Source: a bacterium (GTDB taxonomy: Bacteria > Sysuimicrobiota > Sysuimicrobiia > Sysuimicrobiales > Segetimicrobiaceae). Taken from it: a stretch of 48,548 nucleotides of DNA. The notes under the pieces are model-generated. The model saw only the letters and a list, made by a program, of their open reading frames with translations, was not told where the DNA came from and did not search any database. Shown here in pieces: positions 25,101 through 31,541 of this stretch. The DNA lies in assembly GCA_035703895.1 (NCBI GenBank), contig DASSXJ010000248.1:1-48548 (forward strand), in the 5' to 3' direction. Every line of letters starts with the position of its first letter. The first letter of the stretch is position 1. The position numbers and the translations under genes are program-made.

Positions 25101-26666
25101 CAACCCGGGATCGCGCTCATCTCACCCCCGCCTCACCACGATATCTACAGCATCGAAGATCTCGCGCAGTTGATCTACGATCTCAAGCAGGGGAACCCCA
25201 GGGCGCGGGTGTCCGTCAAGCTCGTCAGCGAGGCCGGCGTCGGGACCGTCGCGGCGGGGGTCGCCAAGGCCTACGCCGATACGGTGCATATCGCGGGCTG
25301 TGACGGCGGCACCGGCGCCTCGCCGTTGGACTCGATCAAGAACGCCGGCGTGCCGTGGGAATTGGGCCTGGCCGAGACCCAGCAGACCCTGGTGTCCAAC
25401 AACCTCCGGGGCCGCGTGCGGGTGCGCGTCGACGGCGGCATGAAGACCGCGCGAGACGTCGTCATCGGGGCGATGCTGGGCGCCGAGGAGTTCGGGTTCG
25501 GGACCGCCGCGGTCGTGGCCCTGGGGTGTGTGATGGCCCGCCAGTGCCACCTCAACAGCTGTCCCGTGGGGATCGCGACCCAGCGGCACGACCTTCGGGC
25601 GAAGTTTCCCGGGACCCCAGAGCGCGTCGTGTATTTCTTCCTCGCGATCGCAGATGACGTCCGCCGTCTTCTGGCGTCGCTCGGCTTCAGAGCGCTCGCT
25701 GAAGTCGTCGGTCGCGCCGACCTCCTTCGCGTGCGTGCGGATCTTCCGGTCCCCCGGGCCAAGCGGCTCGTGCTCGATGCCATCCTGGCCGACCCCGATC
25801 CTTCCGGCACGCGCGCCCGGCGCCATGTGTTCGAGCGCAATGACCGTCCGGGGGAGCCCTACGACGACCGCATCCTCGTGGAGATTGGCGAAGACCTCGT
25901 CGCAGGCCGGCCGGTGGACCGCGCCTTTCCGATCCGGAACGTCGACAGGACCGTGGGGGCCCGCATCGCAGGCGCGATCGCCAGGAAGTGCGGAAACGCC
26001 GGGCTTCCTGATGGAACGATCACGCTCCGCTTTGCGGGCAGCGCCGGTCAGTCCTTTGGCGCCTGGTGCGTCGGCGGGATGCGGCTCCACCTCGTCGGAG
26101 AGACCAACGATTACGCGGGGAAGGGGATGACGGGCGGGGAGATCGTGATCACGCCGCCGGAACCGCTGGTGTGGACCTCGTACCGACACGTCATCGCGGG
26201 CAATACGGTGCTCTACGGCGCAACGGGCGGCCGGTTCTTCGCCGCGGGGAGGGCGGGGGAGCGGTTCGCGGTTCGGAACAGCGGCGCCGTGGCCGTGGTC
26301 GAAGGCGTCGGCGATCACGGGTGCGAGTACATGACGGGCGGGACCGTGGTGGTGCTCGGAGAGACCGGCCGCAACTTTGGAGCCGGCATGACCGGAGGCA
26401 CCGCCTACGTCCTCGACGAATCGGAGGGATTCGAACGCCGGTTCAACCCGACCCTCGTGACGCTTCACCCGGTCGACGATCCCGCCGACGCCGCGCGTCT
26501 GCGCGATCTCGTGACCGCGCACGTGGAGACGACGGGAAGCACCAGGGCACGCGAGATCCTCGAGGACTGGGATCGGTGGATTCCATTGTTCCGGAAGGTC
26601 GTGCCGCGCGCCGCACCGGCGAGCGCCTCCACGGACGCACCGAAGGACCGCAGCGAGCGCCGCTAG
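22179..26666 (+). CDS. gltB: Glutamate synthase, large (alpha) subunit
   Basis: GltB makes two glutamates from glutamine and 2-oxoglutarate, the second half of ammonium assimilation. The 1495-residue protein has all expected parts: a short propeptide ending before C14 (HDSCGVGF), whose cysteine is the glutaminase nucleophile; the glutaminase domain to about residue 430; the central domain; the FMN-binding synthase domain with SSEGGEDPRRF (near 901) and GCDGGTGASP; a 3Fe-4S motif C-x5-C-x4-C (CVMARQCHLNSC, about 1117-1128); and the Gly-rich GXGXG domain at the end. AGGAGGG lies 12 bases before the ATG. The small subunit gltD is not next to it, so electron delivery must come from elsewhere. Confidence 0.96.
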   Translation: MNGLYDPRFEHDSCGVGFVATTTGRSHTVLERALEAVANLTHRGAVSADGKTGDGAGVLTQIPHQVLAPELHRLGARVTRHTDLGVGMIFLPTDSGMQVRARAVVEAAIIREGLVLFGWRKVPVALSALGQDAGRSRPEIEQVLIGRPDRLGSAEFERSLYLARKLIERRWAEEGIADAYIPSFSHQTIVYKGMFIATQLPRFYPDLEDPQFETALAVFHQRYSTNTFPSWSLAQPFRFLAHNGEINTLWGNVNWTRAREVDLRAPCWRERMRDLLPVIQRGGSDSAMLDNVLELVVHSGRDLLHGMMMLVPEAWENIADMPDDVRAFYEFHAGLSEPWDGPAALAFSDGRFAAATLDRNGLRPSRYTITDDGLVIVASEVGVIDLDPARIVEKGRLGPGRMIAVDTASGRILTNEAIKRERAWRRPYAAWVSAGRVRLETSGVGEIRGEGTDPGDSAKRPGDGLLRDLVAFGYTQEEVRRILQPMWKDGSDPVWSMGDDTPLAVLSSKPRLFYNYIKQRFAQVTNPPIDALRERLVMSLRTLLGPRPCFLEESLEHARLIELQSPLLTNAQISHLRDVPGFEARTLPTVFPVAQGGEGLERALVRLCDDAAYHVEEGAALLILSDRGVDAGRAPIPMVLAVGAVHQELIRRGLRMRVSLVAETGEARDVHHLATLIGYGAGAVNPYLVYEVIAEEAARAGAEPTDALVTYRKTIESGLLKVMSKMGISTISSYHGAQIFEAVGVDHALVEFALTGTPSRLGGIGLGEIADDLLERHRKAFGDPPPGSLGDPGLFRFRKDGEYHAFHPNVVRSLHRLALSGSRDDYLAYAWEVTHRPPTAIRDLLEFGTGSPIAVEEVEPAEAIVTRFVVSSMSHGSLSKEAHETLAIAMNRLGAKSSSGEGGEDPRRFKPAPNGDWANCAVKQVASGRFGVTTEYLVAAQELEIKMAQGSKPGEGGQIPGTKVTEEIAQIRRAQPGIALISPPPHHDIYSIEDLAQLIYDLKQGNPRARVSVKLVSEAGVGTVAAGVAKAYADTVHIAGCDGGTGASPLDSIKNAGVPWELGLAETQQTLVSNNLRGRVRVRVDGGMKTARDVVIGAMLGAEEFGFGTAAVVALGCVMARQCHLNSCPVGIATQRHDLRAKFPGTPERVVYFFLAIADDVRRLLASLGFRALAEVVGRADLLRVRADLPVPRAKRLVLDAILADPDPSGTRARRHVFERNDRPGEPYDDRILVEIGEDLVAGRPVDRAFPIRNVDRTVGARIAGAIARKCGNAGLPDGTITLRFAGSAGQSFGAWCVGGMRLHLVGETNDYAGKGMTGGEIVITPPEPLVWTSYRHVIAGNTVLYGATGGRFFAAGRAGERFAVRNSGAVAVVEGVGDHGCEYMTGGTVVVLGETGRNFGAGMTGGTAYVLDESEGFERRFNPTLVTLHPVDDPADAARLRDLVTAHVETTGSTRAREILEDWDRWIPLFRKVVPRAAPASASTDAPKDRSERR

Positions 26667-26699
26667 CGAGGCGGCGACCAGGTCGCCTGCCCTCCGCAC

Positions 26700-26738
26700 G
26701 GAGGGTCCTCAGGAGGATCCTCTGAAGGAGGACCCTCC
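26700..26738 (+). repeat. Nested inverted repeat after gltB
   Basis: GGAGGGTCCTC (26700-26710) pairs perfectly with GAGGACCCTCC (26728-26738); the loop itself contains the palindrome GAGGATCCTC (26713-26722), and a further half-copy AGGGGGACCCTGC follows. The segment is thus a stack of related 10-13 base units. It could fold at the end of gltB mRNA, but there is no T-run. Confidence 0.5.
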
Positions 26739-26847
26739 GAAGGGGGACCCTGCAAAAATGGTCACCCGGATGGGGGTATGCCTACCTCCCACGGCGAAGC
26801 CCGGCCCCCGAGGGGGTATGATAGAATCGAGGCCTGGGGGATCGGGC

Positions 26848-27750
26848 ATGACGGCGATCGAACACCTAACCACCTTTTTCAGCGGTGAAGAGGAGATCGC
26901 CGCGGCGTACCTGTACGGCCAGCCGGCGACGGATCGTACGTGGCCCGACTCCGACATCGAGATCGGGCTGCTCTTCCGGAGCGCGGTCGGCGGCGAGGCC
27001 GCGACGGAGTATCTCGAGGGGCTGGCGGGGAACAATCCGCTGGGGGAATCTCCCGGAATCTTGATGCCGTTCTCGCTCAACGCGCACATTCTCCCGGTCG
27101 TGCACGAGGTGATGACCTGGGGGCGCCTCGTCGCAGACAACGAACCCTCCGAACGCGAATCCTTCGCCCGCCGCATCAGCGATCGGATGGAGCAGGAGCG
27201 TCCGAAACTGTTGGAGGAAGCGCACGAGTCGATCATGCAGGCGCGGACGTTCGGCCTGCCGGCGACGGGAGACCCGGTCCCGACGGTCGCACAGCCTGTT
27301 CGCCCGCTCGATCCGGTCCGGATCGGGTGGCGGCTCGGGCGAGTCCTGACCTCGGTACCCATCATCGAGATGTTCACTCGGGACATTGAGTCGGTCGCGG
27401 CGGACGCCGAGCGGGTCACGCAGATCATCGGCGTGTTTGGGAACGCCAGCGGGGCCGCCACAGGAATCGCGAAAGCGATGTTGACGACCTTTGGTACACT
27501 GCGTCCCAGCCGGCGGTGGGAGGTGTTCCTGCCCCTCGCCGACACGGGAATCATCCCGATGGAGCTGGCGCTCCACCTTGCGGCCATGGTCGAGACGCGC
27601 TGGACCCTGCTGACCGGCAGCGGCATCATGATGCCCGAACGGGTCATCTCGCAGATTCGCAGCTACCTTCCTCCCATCATCACCTTCGCGCGGCGGGCTT
27701 CCTGGACGACCGAGCTGCCGGGACTGTCGACGAACCAGCGGCTGCATTAG
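26848..27750 (+). CDS. Degenerate MNT nucleotidyltransferase-HepT-like fusion protein
   Basis: This 300-residue protein appears to join two modules. Residues 1 to about 125 look like a minimal nucleotidyltransferase (YLYGQ...DSDIEIGLLF; D36 and E38 correspond to the metal-binding Asp-x-Asp/Glu pair), but the usual Gly-Ser is Gly-Gln (G24-Q25). Residues of about 190-300 are helical and resemble HepT/DUF86 (PMELALHLAAMVETRW, then PERVISQIRSYLPPII), lacking the RX4-6H motif of active HepT toxins. In MNT/HepT systems the two halves are normally separate antitoxin and toxin genes. The ATG at 26848 follows GGGGG; an upstream in-frame start at 26758 gives low-complexity sequence. The role is unknown. 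Confidence 0.55.
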   Translation: MTAIEHLTTFFSGEEEIAAAYLYGQPATDRTWPDSDIEIGLLFRSAVGGEAATEYLEGLAGNNPLGESPGILMPFSLNAHILPVVHEVMTWGRLVADNEPSERESFARRISDRMEQERPKLLEEAHESIMQARTFGLPATGDPVPTVAQPVRPLDPVRIGWRLGRVLTSVPIIEMFTRDIESVAADAERVTQIIGVFGNASGAATGIAKAMLTTFGTLRPSRRWEVFLPLADTGIIPMELALHLAAMVETRWTLLTGSGIMMPERVISQIRSYLPPIITFARRASWTTELPGLSTNQRLH

Positions 27751-27774
27751 GCAACGTCAGGAGCGAGGCTGCGC

Positions 27775-28701
27775 ATGCGACAAGATGAACCAACGGTCGC
27801 TACGCTTCCCACGCCCGGCCGGAAGGCTTCCGCGCCGGCGCGTCCACGCTGGCGACCCCGGTGGTGGGCGGTGGGGGTCGCGGCCATCGCCACCGTCGGA
27901 GCGGTCGCGGTGGCTGTGATGGCATCGGCCGAGCGCGATGCTTATCTGCGCACCCACCCGGCGGTGCCGAACCTGGTGGGGAAAACGGTGGCGGAGGCGG
28001 CGCGCATGATGGTGCCGCTCCACTTTGGCATCATCGTCACCGGGTCCATTCAGGACAGCAACGCGCGCATCGGCGTCGTGCTGATCCAGAATCCCGCTCC
28101 AGGACGTCTCCTTCCGATCGGGTCGATCATTCAATTGAAGGTCAGCCAGGGCTCCGGTGTCGTTCCGCGCCTCCGCGGCGATCTCGTCTCCGCAGCCGCG
28201 CAGCGGCTGGAGGCCGTCGGACTCCGGCTGGGCCGAGTCCGGGACATCGAAGACGGCGCGGCCCCCGGGACCGTCCTCGAACAGTTCACCCCGCCGGGCC
28301 ACCGGATCGACGCGAACAGTCCGGTAGATGTGCTGGTCAGTGACGGGCCGCACCAGGATGCGACGACGGCGGTGCTTACGGCGACACCACATGGAGTGTC
28401 GCTCGCGGGAGCGACGGTCGCGCAGGAGAGTCGGGCGGTCGTCTCCACCGCCGCGCCCCTCGCGGTGCCGCTTTGGATCGATCTCGCACCGGGCACTTTG
28501 GTCCCGGCTCCCGATGAGCATCGGACCATCACCCCGCAGAAGGGACAGGAGGGAGGCACGCGTGTCGGATCCGCTTCAACTGACTGTGCAGCCGACTCCC
28601 AACGTAAACGCCCTGAAGTTTGTCACCAACCGGCGGATGACCGAGGGGCGGAGCCAGACCTTCACGGACCCGAGCACCGCGTCGTCCCCGCTGGCCCGTG
28701 A
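27775..28701 (+). CDS. Membrane-anchored double-PASTA protein
   Basis: This is a 308-residue protein with a basic, proline-rich cytoplasmic N-terminus, one transmembrane segment (about residues 31-51) and two PASTA domains outside (about 63-125, starting VPNLVGKTV, and about 126-192, starting VPRLRGDLV). PASTA domains bind peptidoglycan fragments or beta-lactams and usually sit on Ser/Thr kinases or penicillin-binding proteins; neither catalytic part is present here. The start has AGGAG upstream of the ATG. The last 47 codons overlap the following gene by 140 bases in another frame, and their composition (SQRKRPEVCHQPADD) looks unlike the rest, so either the C-terminus is a read-through tail or a frameshift removed an earlier stop. 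Confidence 0.72.
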   Translation: MRQDEPTVATLPTPGRKASAPARPRWRPRWWAVGVAAIATVGAVAVAVMASAERDAYLRTHPAVPNLVGKTVAEAARMMVPLHFGIIVTGSIQDSNARIGVVLIQNPAPGRLLPIGSIIQLKVSQGSGVVPRLRGDLVSAAAQRLEAVGLRLGRVRDIEDGAAPGTVLEQFTPPGHRIDANSPVDVLVSDGPHQDATTAVLTATPHGVSLAGATVAQESRAVVSTAAPLAVPLWIDLAPGTLVPAPDEHRTITPQKGQEGGTRVGSASTDCAADSQRKRPEVCHQPADDRGAEPDLHGPEHRVVPAGP

Positions 28702-28837
28702 CCTGCTGGCGATCGCGGGCGTGCGTCAGGTGTTCCTGTTGAACGACTTCATCACGATCACCCGGCACGAGGGCGTCGAGTGGGACGCCGTCGTACCGCA
28801 GGCCGAGGCCCTGATCCGGCAGTATCTCTCCGGGTAG
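28562..28837 (+). CDS. Nfu/NifU N-terminal-domain scaffold-like protein
   Basis: This small 91-residue protein matches the Nfu N-terminal domain (QPTPNVNALKFVTNR near the start; ASSPLARDLLAIAGVRQVFLLNDFITITR in the middle). This domain accompanies Nfu iron-sulfur carriers, but no CxxC cluster-binding domain follows, so it is a stand-alone N-domain. The GTG at 28562 follows GGAGGG at suitable spacing. It overlaps the end of the PASTA frame by 140 bases; the strong family match and ribosome binding site favour this gene as genuine. The suf operon begins about 3 kb downstream, consistent with a role around Fe-S delivery, though this is inference. Confidence 0.8.
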   Translation: MSDPLQLTVQPTPNVNALKFVTNRRMTEGRSQTFTDPSTASSPLARDLLAIAGVRQVFLLNDFITITRHEGVEWDAVVPQAEALIRQYLSG

Positions 28838-28859
28838 GATCGGCGCCCCCCGTCTCGCC

Positions 28860-29204
28860 ATGCGTCGAGCGCAGTTCGAACGGCTGGTCGCTCGGGCGCT
28901 GGACGATCTCCCCCCGCAGTTCGCTGAGCGCCTGAAGAACATCGCCGTGATGGTCGAGGCCCGGCCGTCCCGCGAGGTGGCCCGGGAACTTGGGGGAGAC
29001 ATTCTAGGGTTGTACCAGGGTGCGAGCGAGCTCGAGCAGTCCCCCATGGCCCCCTTCGAGCTTCCGGAAGTCGTCGTGATCTATCAAGAGAACATCGAGG
29101 CGGTGTGCCGGACGGATGCGGAGATCGTCGAGGAAGTGCGCAAGACGGTCATCCACGAGATCGGCCACCACTTCGGCCTCACCGACGAGCAGATGGAATA
29201 TTAG
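28860..29204 (+). CDS. Small zincin-type metallopeptidase family protein
   Basis: This compact 114-residue protein belongs to the bacterial minimal zincin family (PF06262 type). The zinc motif HEIGHHFG is near residues 99-106, followed by LTDEQMEY with the likely third acidic ligand. No signal peptide or membrane segment is present, so it is cytoplasmic. The family is widespread but its substrate is not established. Start ATG at 28860 is 22 bases behind the Nfu-like gene, without a clear Shine-Dalgarno sequence. Confidence 0.8.
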   Translation: MRRAQFERLVARALDDLPPQFAERLKNIAVMVEARPSREVARELGGDILGLYQGASELEQSPMAPFELPEVVVIYQENIEAVCRTDAEIVEEVRKTVIHEIGHHFGLTDEQMEY

Positions 29205-29241
29205 CGAACAGACGGCCTTCTAGCGTGAATGTTCCGGAAAG

Positions 29242-29270
29242 TTGACATCCAAAAACGGGCGCAGTACAAT
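29242..29270 (+). promoter_or_regulatory. Sigma-70-type promoter of the TetR gene
   Basis: TTGACA (29242-29247) and TACAAT (29265-29270) are separated by exactly 17 bases: a perfect -35 and a five-of-six -10. It lies 44 bases before the TetR ATG. Confidence 0.75.
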
Positions 29271-29278
29271 CCCCATCA

Positions 29279-29294
29279 GACCGACTGGTCAGTC
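29279..29294 (+). promoter_or_regulatory. TetR-type operator candidate
   Basis: GACCGACTGGTCAGTC is an imperfect 16-base dyad (12 of 16 positions symmetric) placed 8 bases after the -10 box, over the expected transcription start. It has the ACCGAC/GGTC flavour of operators bound by TetR-family repressors, so autorepression by the gene just downstream is likely. Confidence 0.55.
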
Positions 29295-29313
29295 TATAGA
29301 GCGGGAGTTGTTG

Positions 29314-29946
29314 ATGGCCACCGCCGTCGATCGGCTGCCCAAAGGGTTGCAACGCGAAGAGACACGCAAGAGGATCCTCGAATCCGCCGCACAGGTGTTC
29401 GCGGCAAAGGGCTTCCACAACGCCGCCGTCGACGACATCGTCAAGGCCTCGGGCACATCCAAGGGCGCGGTATACTTCTACTTTGAAAGCAAAGACCAGA
29501 TCTTTCTATGCCTCGTCGAAGACTACGCCTCGATCCTGGCCTACGAGATCCAAACCGCCGTGCAGCGGGGCCGAGGGTTGGTCGCCCAGATCGAGGGCGC
29601 GATCGTCACGCTGGTACGGAGCTTCGAGCGTCACCGCGACCTCGCGAAGATCGTGCTGATCGACTGGTTCTCTGTTGGCCCTGAGTTTCAGGGGAAGCGG
29701 ATCGCGCTGAAGGCCATGCTGGTCGAGGTGCTGCGAGGCTACCTCGACAGGGCGGTTGAGGACGGCAAGATCGCGCCGCAGGATACCGAAACCGCGGCGT
29801 ATGTCTGGATCGGGGCCATCAGCGAGGTCGTGCTTCGGTGGCTGAACACCGGAAAGCCCGATCCCCTCGAGGAAGTGCTGGCCCCACTCACCCGCCTGCT
29901 TCTGAGGAGCGTAGGGTTCTCCGTCTCTCCCGCCGCGTCGCGTTAA
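29314..29946 (+). CDS. TetR/AcrR-family transcriptional regulator
   Basis: This 210-residue regulator has an N-terminal TetR helix-turn-helix domain (about residues 18-65: ETRKRILESAAQVFAAKGF, VDDIVKASGTSKGAVYFYF) and an all-helical ligand/dimerisation domain. I chose ATG at 29314 with GGGAG upstream; an in-frame TTG at 29242 is actually the promoter -35 box and cannot be the start. The operator-like dyad at 29279-29294 suggests that it controls its own transcription. The pyrE gene follows after ten bases and could be co-transcribed, but nothing indicates the inducer. Relatives often control fatty-acid or efflux genes. Confidence 0.88.
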   Translation: MATAVDRLPKGLQREETRKRILESAAQVFAAKGFHNAAVDDIVKASGTSKGAVYFYFESKDQIFLCLVEDYASILAYEIQTAVQRGRGLVAQIEGAIVTLVRSFERHRDLAKIVLIDWFSVGPEFQGKRIALKAMLVEVLRGYLDRAVEDGKIAPQDTETAAYVWIGAISEVVLRWLNTGKPDPLEEVLAPLTRLLLRSVGFSVSPAASR

Positions 29947-29956
29947 CGACCGGCAC

Positions 29957-30493
29957 ATGGCAGCCGACCTCCGCAGGCGGACGTGGATGCGGCTCAGTGA
30001 GGCGGCTTTCCTTCGGGGAACGTTCGTCCTCAGCTCCGGCCGCACCAGCGAGTACTATATCGACAAGTACCTGTTTGAGACCCGCCCGGACGTCCTTCGC
30101 GACGTGGCGCGGTTGCTCGCCCGGTCCCTTCCTCCCGAGACGACCCGGCTTGCGGGGCCTGCGCTGGGGGGCGTCCCGCTGGCCACCGCGGTCGCACTCG
30201 AAACGGGACTCCCCTTCGTCATCGTGCGGCCCGAGGCCAAGGATCACGGCACCGGGCGGACGATCGAAGGGAGCCTCTCCCCGGGCGACCGAGTGGTCGT
30301 GCTCGAGGACGTCGTCACGACCGGGGGGCAGGCCGTGCGCGCGGCCCGCGCGATCGCAGCCGCCGGGGGGCAGGTGATTCTCATCCTCGCGGTCGTGGAC
30401 CGCAATGAGGGTGGCCGGGAAGGCGTCGAAGGGGCGGGGTATCGGTTCGAGGCCCTCTTCGATCTGCGCGAGTGGGCGCCCCCGCCGGCGTGA
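29957..30493 (+). CDS. pyrE: Orotate phosphoribosyltransferase
   Basis: PyrE transfers the ribose-5-phosphate of PRPP to orotate, giving OMP in pyrimidine synthesis. The 178-residue protein has the N-terminal FVLSSGRTSEYYIDKY motif, the PALGGVPLA loop, RPEAKDHGTGRTIEG (catalytic loop) and the PRPP-binding signature VVVLEDVVTTGGQAV (about residues 113-127). Length is typical of the short PyrE class. The ATG at 29957 comes ten bases after the TetR stop. It is convergent with the cyclase-family gene, whose stop is three bases away. Confidence 0.92.
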   Translation: MAADLRRRTWMRLSEAAFLRGTFVLSSGRTSEYYIDKYLFETRPDVLRDVARLLARSLPPETTRLAGPALGGVPLATAVALETGLPFVIVRPEAKDHGTGRTIEGSLSPGDRVVVLEDVVTTGGQAVRAARAIAAAGGQVILILAVVDRNEGGREGVEGAGYRFEALFDLREWAPPPA

Positions 30494-30496
30494 GCG

Positions 30497-31315
30497 TCAG
30501 GCCAGCGCGATTGGACGGACCGGTGACCCGGTGGCCCCGACGAGCTTGAGCGGGCTGCACACGAAGAGGAACTCGTAACACCGGTCCCGGCTCAGCGCTT
30601 CGAGGTTCAGGTTCTCGATGATGGCGATCCCGCATCGGGCGATCAGGTGCAGGTGGGCGAACAGCGTGGCGCCGGACTCGGGGTCGCGTTCTTCGACTTC
30701 ATCCCAGGTCATGTTGTCGCACCCGACGCAGCGTACGTGCTTGGACGCGGCCCACTCCGACCCTTCACGGCTCACTCCCGCAGCCGAGAGATAGCGGGCT
30801 TCGTCGCCCCACAGCTTGGCAAACCCGGTGCGGACGAGGAGCGCGTCGCCCGGCCGGACGGTCACTTCGCCCAGCCGGGCGGCGGCCTCGAGATCTGCGG
30901 CGGTGATCCGGTAGTGCTCGGGAAGCGGATCCTGTCGGCGTGCCGCCGAGACATCCAGGAGCACCCCGCGCGCGACGATCGGATCCATCGTCTCGATTCC
31001 GTGGACGGTAAACCCCTTGGACGTTTCAACGTCTGGGGTGATCCCGACGTCCCCGTACAGGCGAAGATCGCAGGCTTGATGCGAGAGGGCGTCGATGTGG
31101 GTTCCCGTGTGCTCCATCATGACGACGATGCCGGACGCGCTGCTGCGGGGCCCGAAGCGGCTTGGCGCGTACGTGTCGCCGTGGCGCCGGTGCAGCTGGT
31201 AGGAGTACCCGGGGCGGTGGGCCGGATGGATCGGCATCGCCGCCGTTCGAGGTTGTTCAAGATCGTACACTCGCCGTTGGACCACGGTTTGCACCAGATC
31301 GACTACGGACGGCAT
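30497..31315 (-). CDS. Cyclase-family (kynurenine formamidase-like) metal hydrolase
   Basis: This 272-residue protein of the bacterial cyclase/kynurenine formamidase family is marked by HTGTHIDALSH (the HxGTHxD zinc/manganese motif), YDLEQPRTAAMPIHP at the N-terminus, LLVRTGF and a C-terminal NLNLEAL segment. Members hydrolyse amides or lactone-like substrates such as formylkynurenine or isatin; the substrate here is unknown. The ATG at 31315 has GGGGGAG upstream at good spacing; the longer in-frame start at 31393 adds a low-homology Arg/Gly-rich segment. It is divergent from the suf operon, sharing a 226-base intergenic region. Confidence 0.82.
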   Translation of the reverse strand: MPSVVDLVQTVVQRRVYDLEQPRTAAMPIHPAHRPGYSYQLHRRHGDTYAPSRFGPRSSASGIVVMMEHTGTHIDALSHQACDLRLYGDVGITPDVETSKGFTVHGIETMDPIVARGVLLDVSAARRQDPLPEHYRITAADLEAAARLGEVTVRPGDALLVRTGFAKLWGDEARYLSAAGVSREGSEWAASKHVRCVGCDNMTWDEVEERDPESGATLFAHLHLIARCGIAIIENLNLEALSRDRCYEFLFVCSPLKLVGATGSPVRPIALA

Positions 31316-31397
31316 CGTCGCGGCTCCCCCCATCGCACAAGTTGCGTCGCCGGGCGTATTCGGCCCGTTCCGCCCGCGCCTCCTCCTGAGCACTGTG

Positions 31398-31413
31398 ACG
31401 CAAACTTACGCAA
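31398..31413 (+). repeat. Tandem ACGCAA repeat upstream of the suf promoter
   Basis: ACGCAA occurs at 31398-31403 and 31408-31413, spaced exactly ten bases (one helical turn) and ending eight bases before the -35 box of the suf promoter. Such spacing suits an activator or dimeric regulator site for suf or for the divergent cyclase gene. Confidence 0.35.
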
Positions 31414-31421
31414 GCGCTGTG

Positions 31422-31450
31422 TTGACATAGGGGGGAGCCGATCATACAAT
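31422..31450 (+). promoter_or_regulatory. Sigma-70-type promoter of the suf operon
   Basis: TTGACA (31422-31427), a 17-base spacer and TACAAT (31445-31450). The leader to the sufC ATG is about 85 bases and AT-rich at first. The same -35/-10 pair and spacing occur at the TetR promoter, which supports both. Confidence 0.78.
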
Positions 31451-31541
31451 AATAGATGAGTAAAACACTCCAGAATTGAGGATTGTCGCAGTACCCCCCG
31501 GACGCCCGAGTTGGGGGGCGGGTCGGGGGATGGAGGAGCGA

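Noticed and set aside
21438-25103. Very long minus-strand open frame (1221 codons) opposite gltB
   Set aside because: It is the mirror of the gltB coding frame in GC-rich DNA, is Arg/His/Pro/Gly-rich, has no recognisable domain, and gltB on the other strand is unmistakable.
25122-26699. Second long minus-strand frame opposite the end of gltB
   Set aside because: Same reasoning: a shadow of gltB codon usage with no domain or ribosome binding site.
26758-26847. Earlier start for the MNT-HepT-like protein
   Set aside because: The added 30 residues are Pro/Gly-rich and cover a likely promoter; ATG 26848 begins at the domain.
28860-29313. Toxin-antitoxin reading of the small zincin and the TetR gene
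   Set aside because: The zincin belongs to a widespread housekeeping-like family, and the TetR gene has its own promoter and operator.
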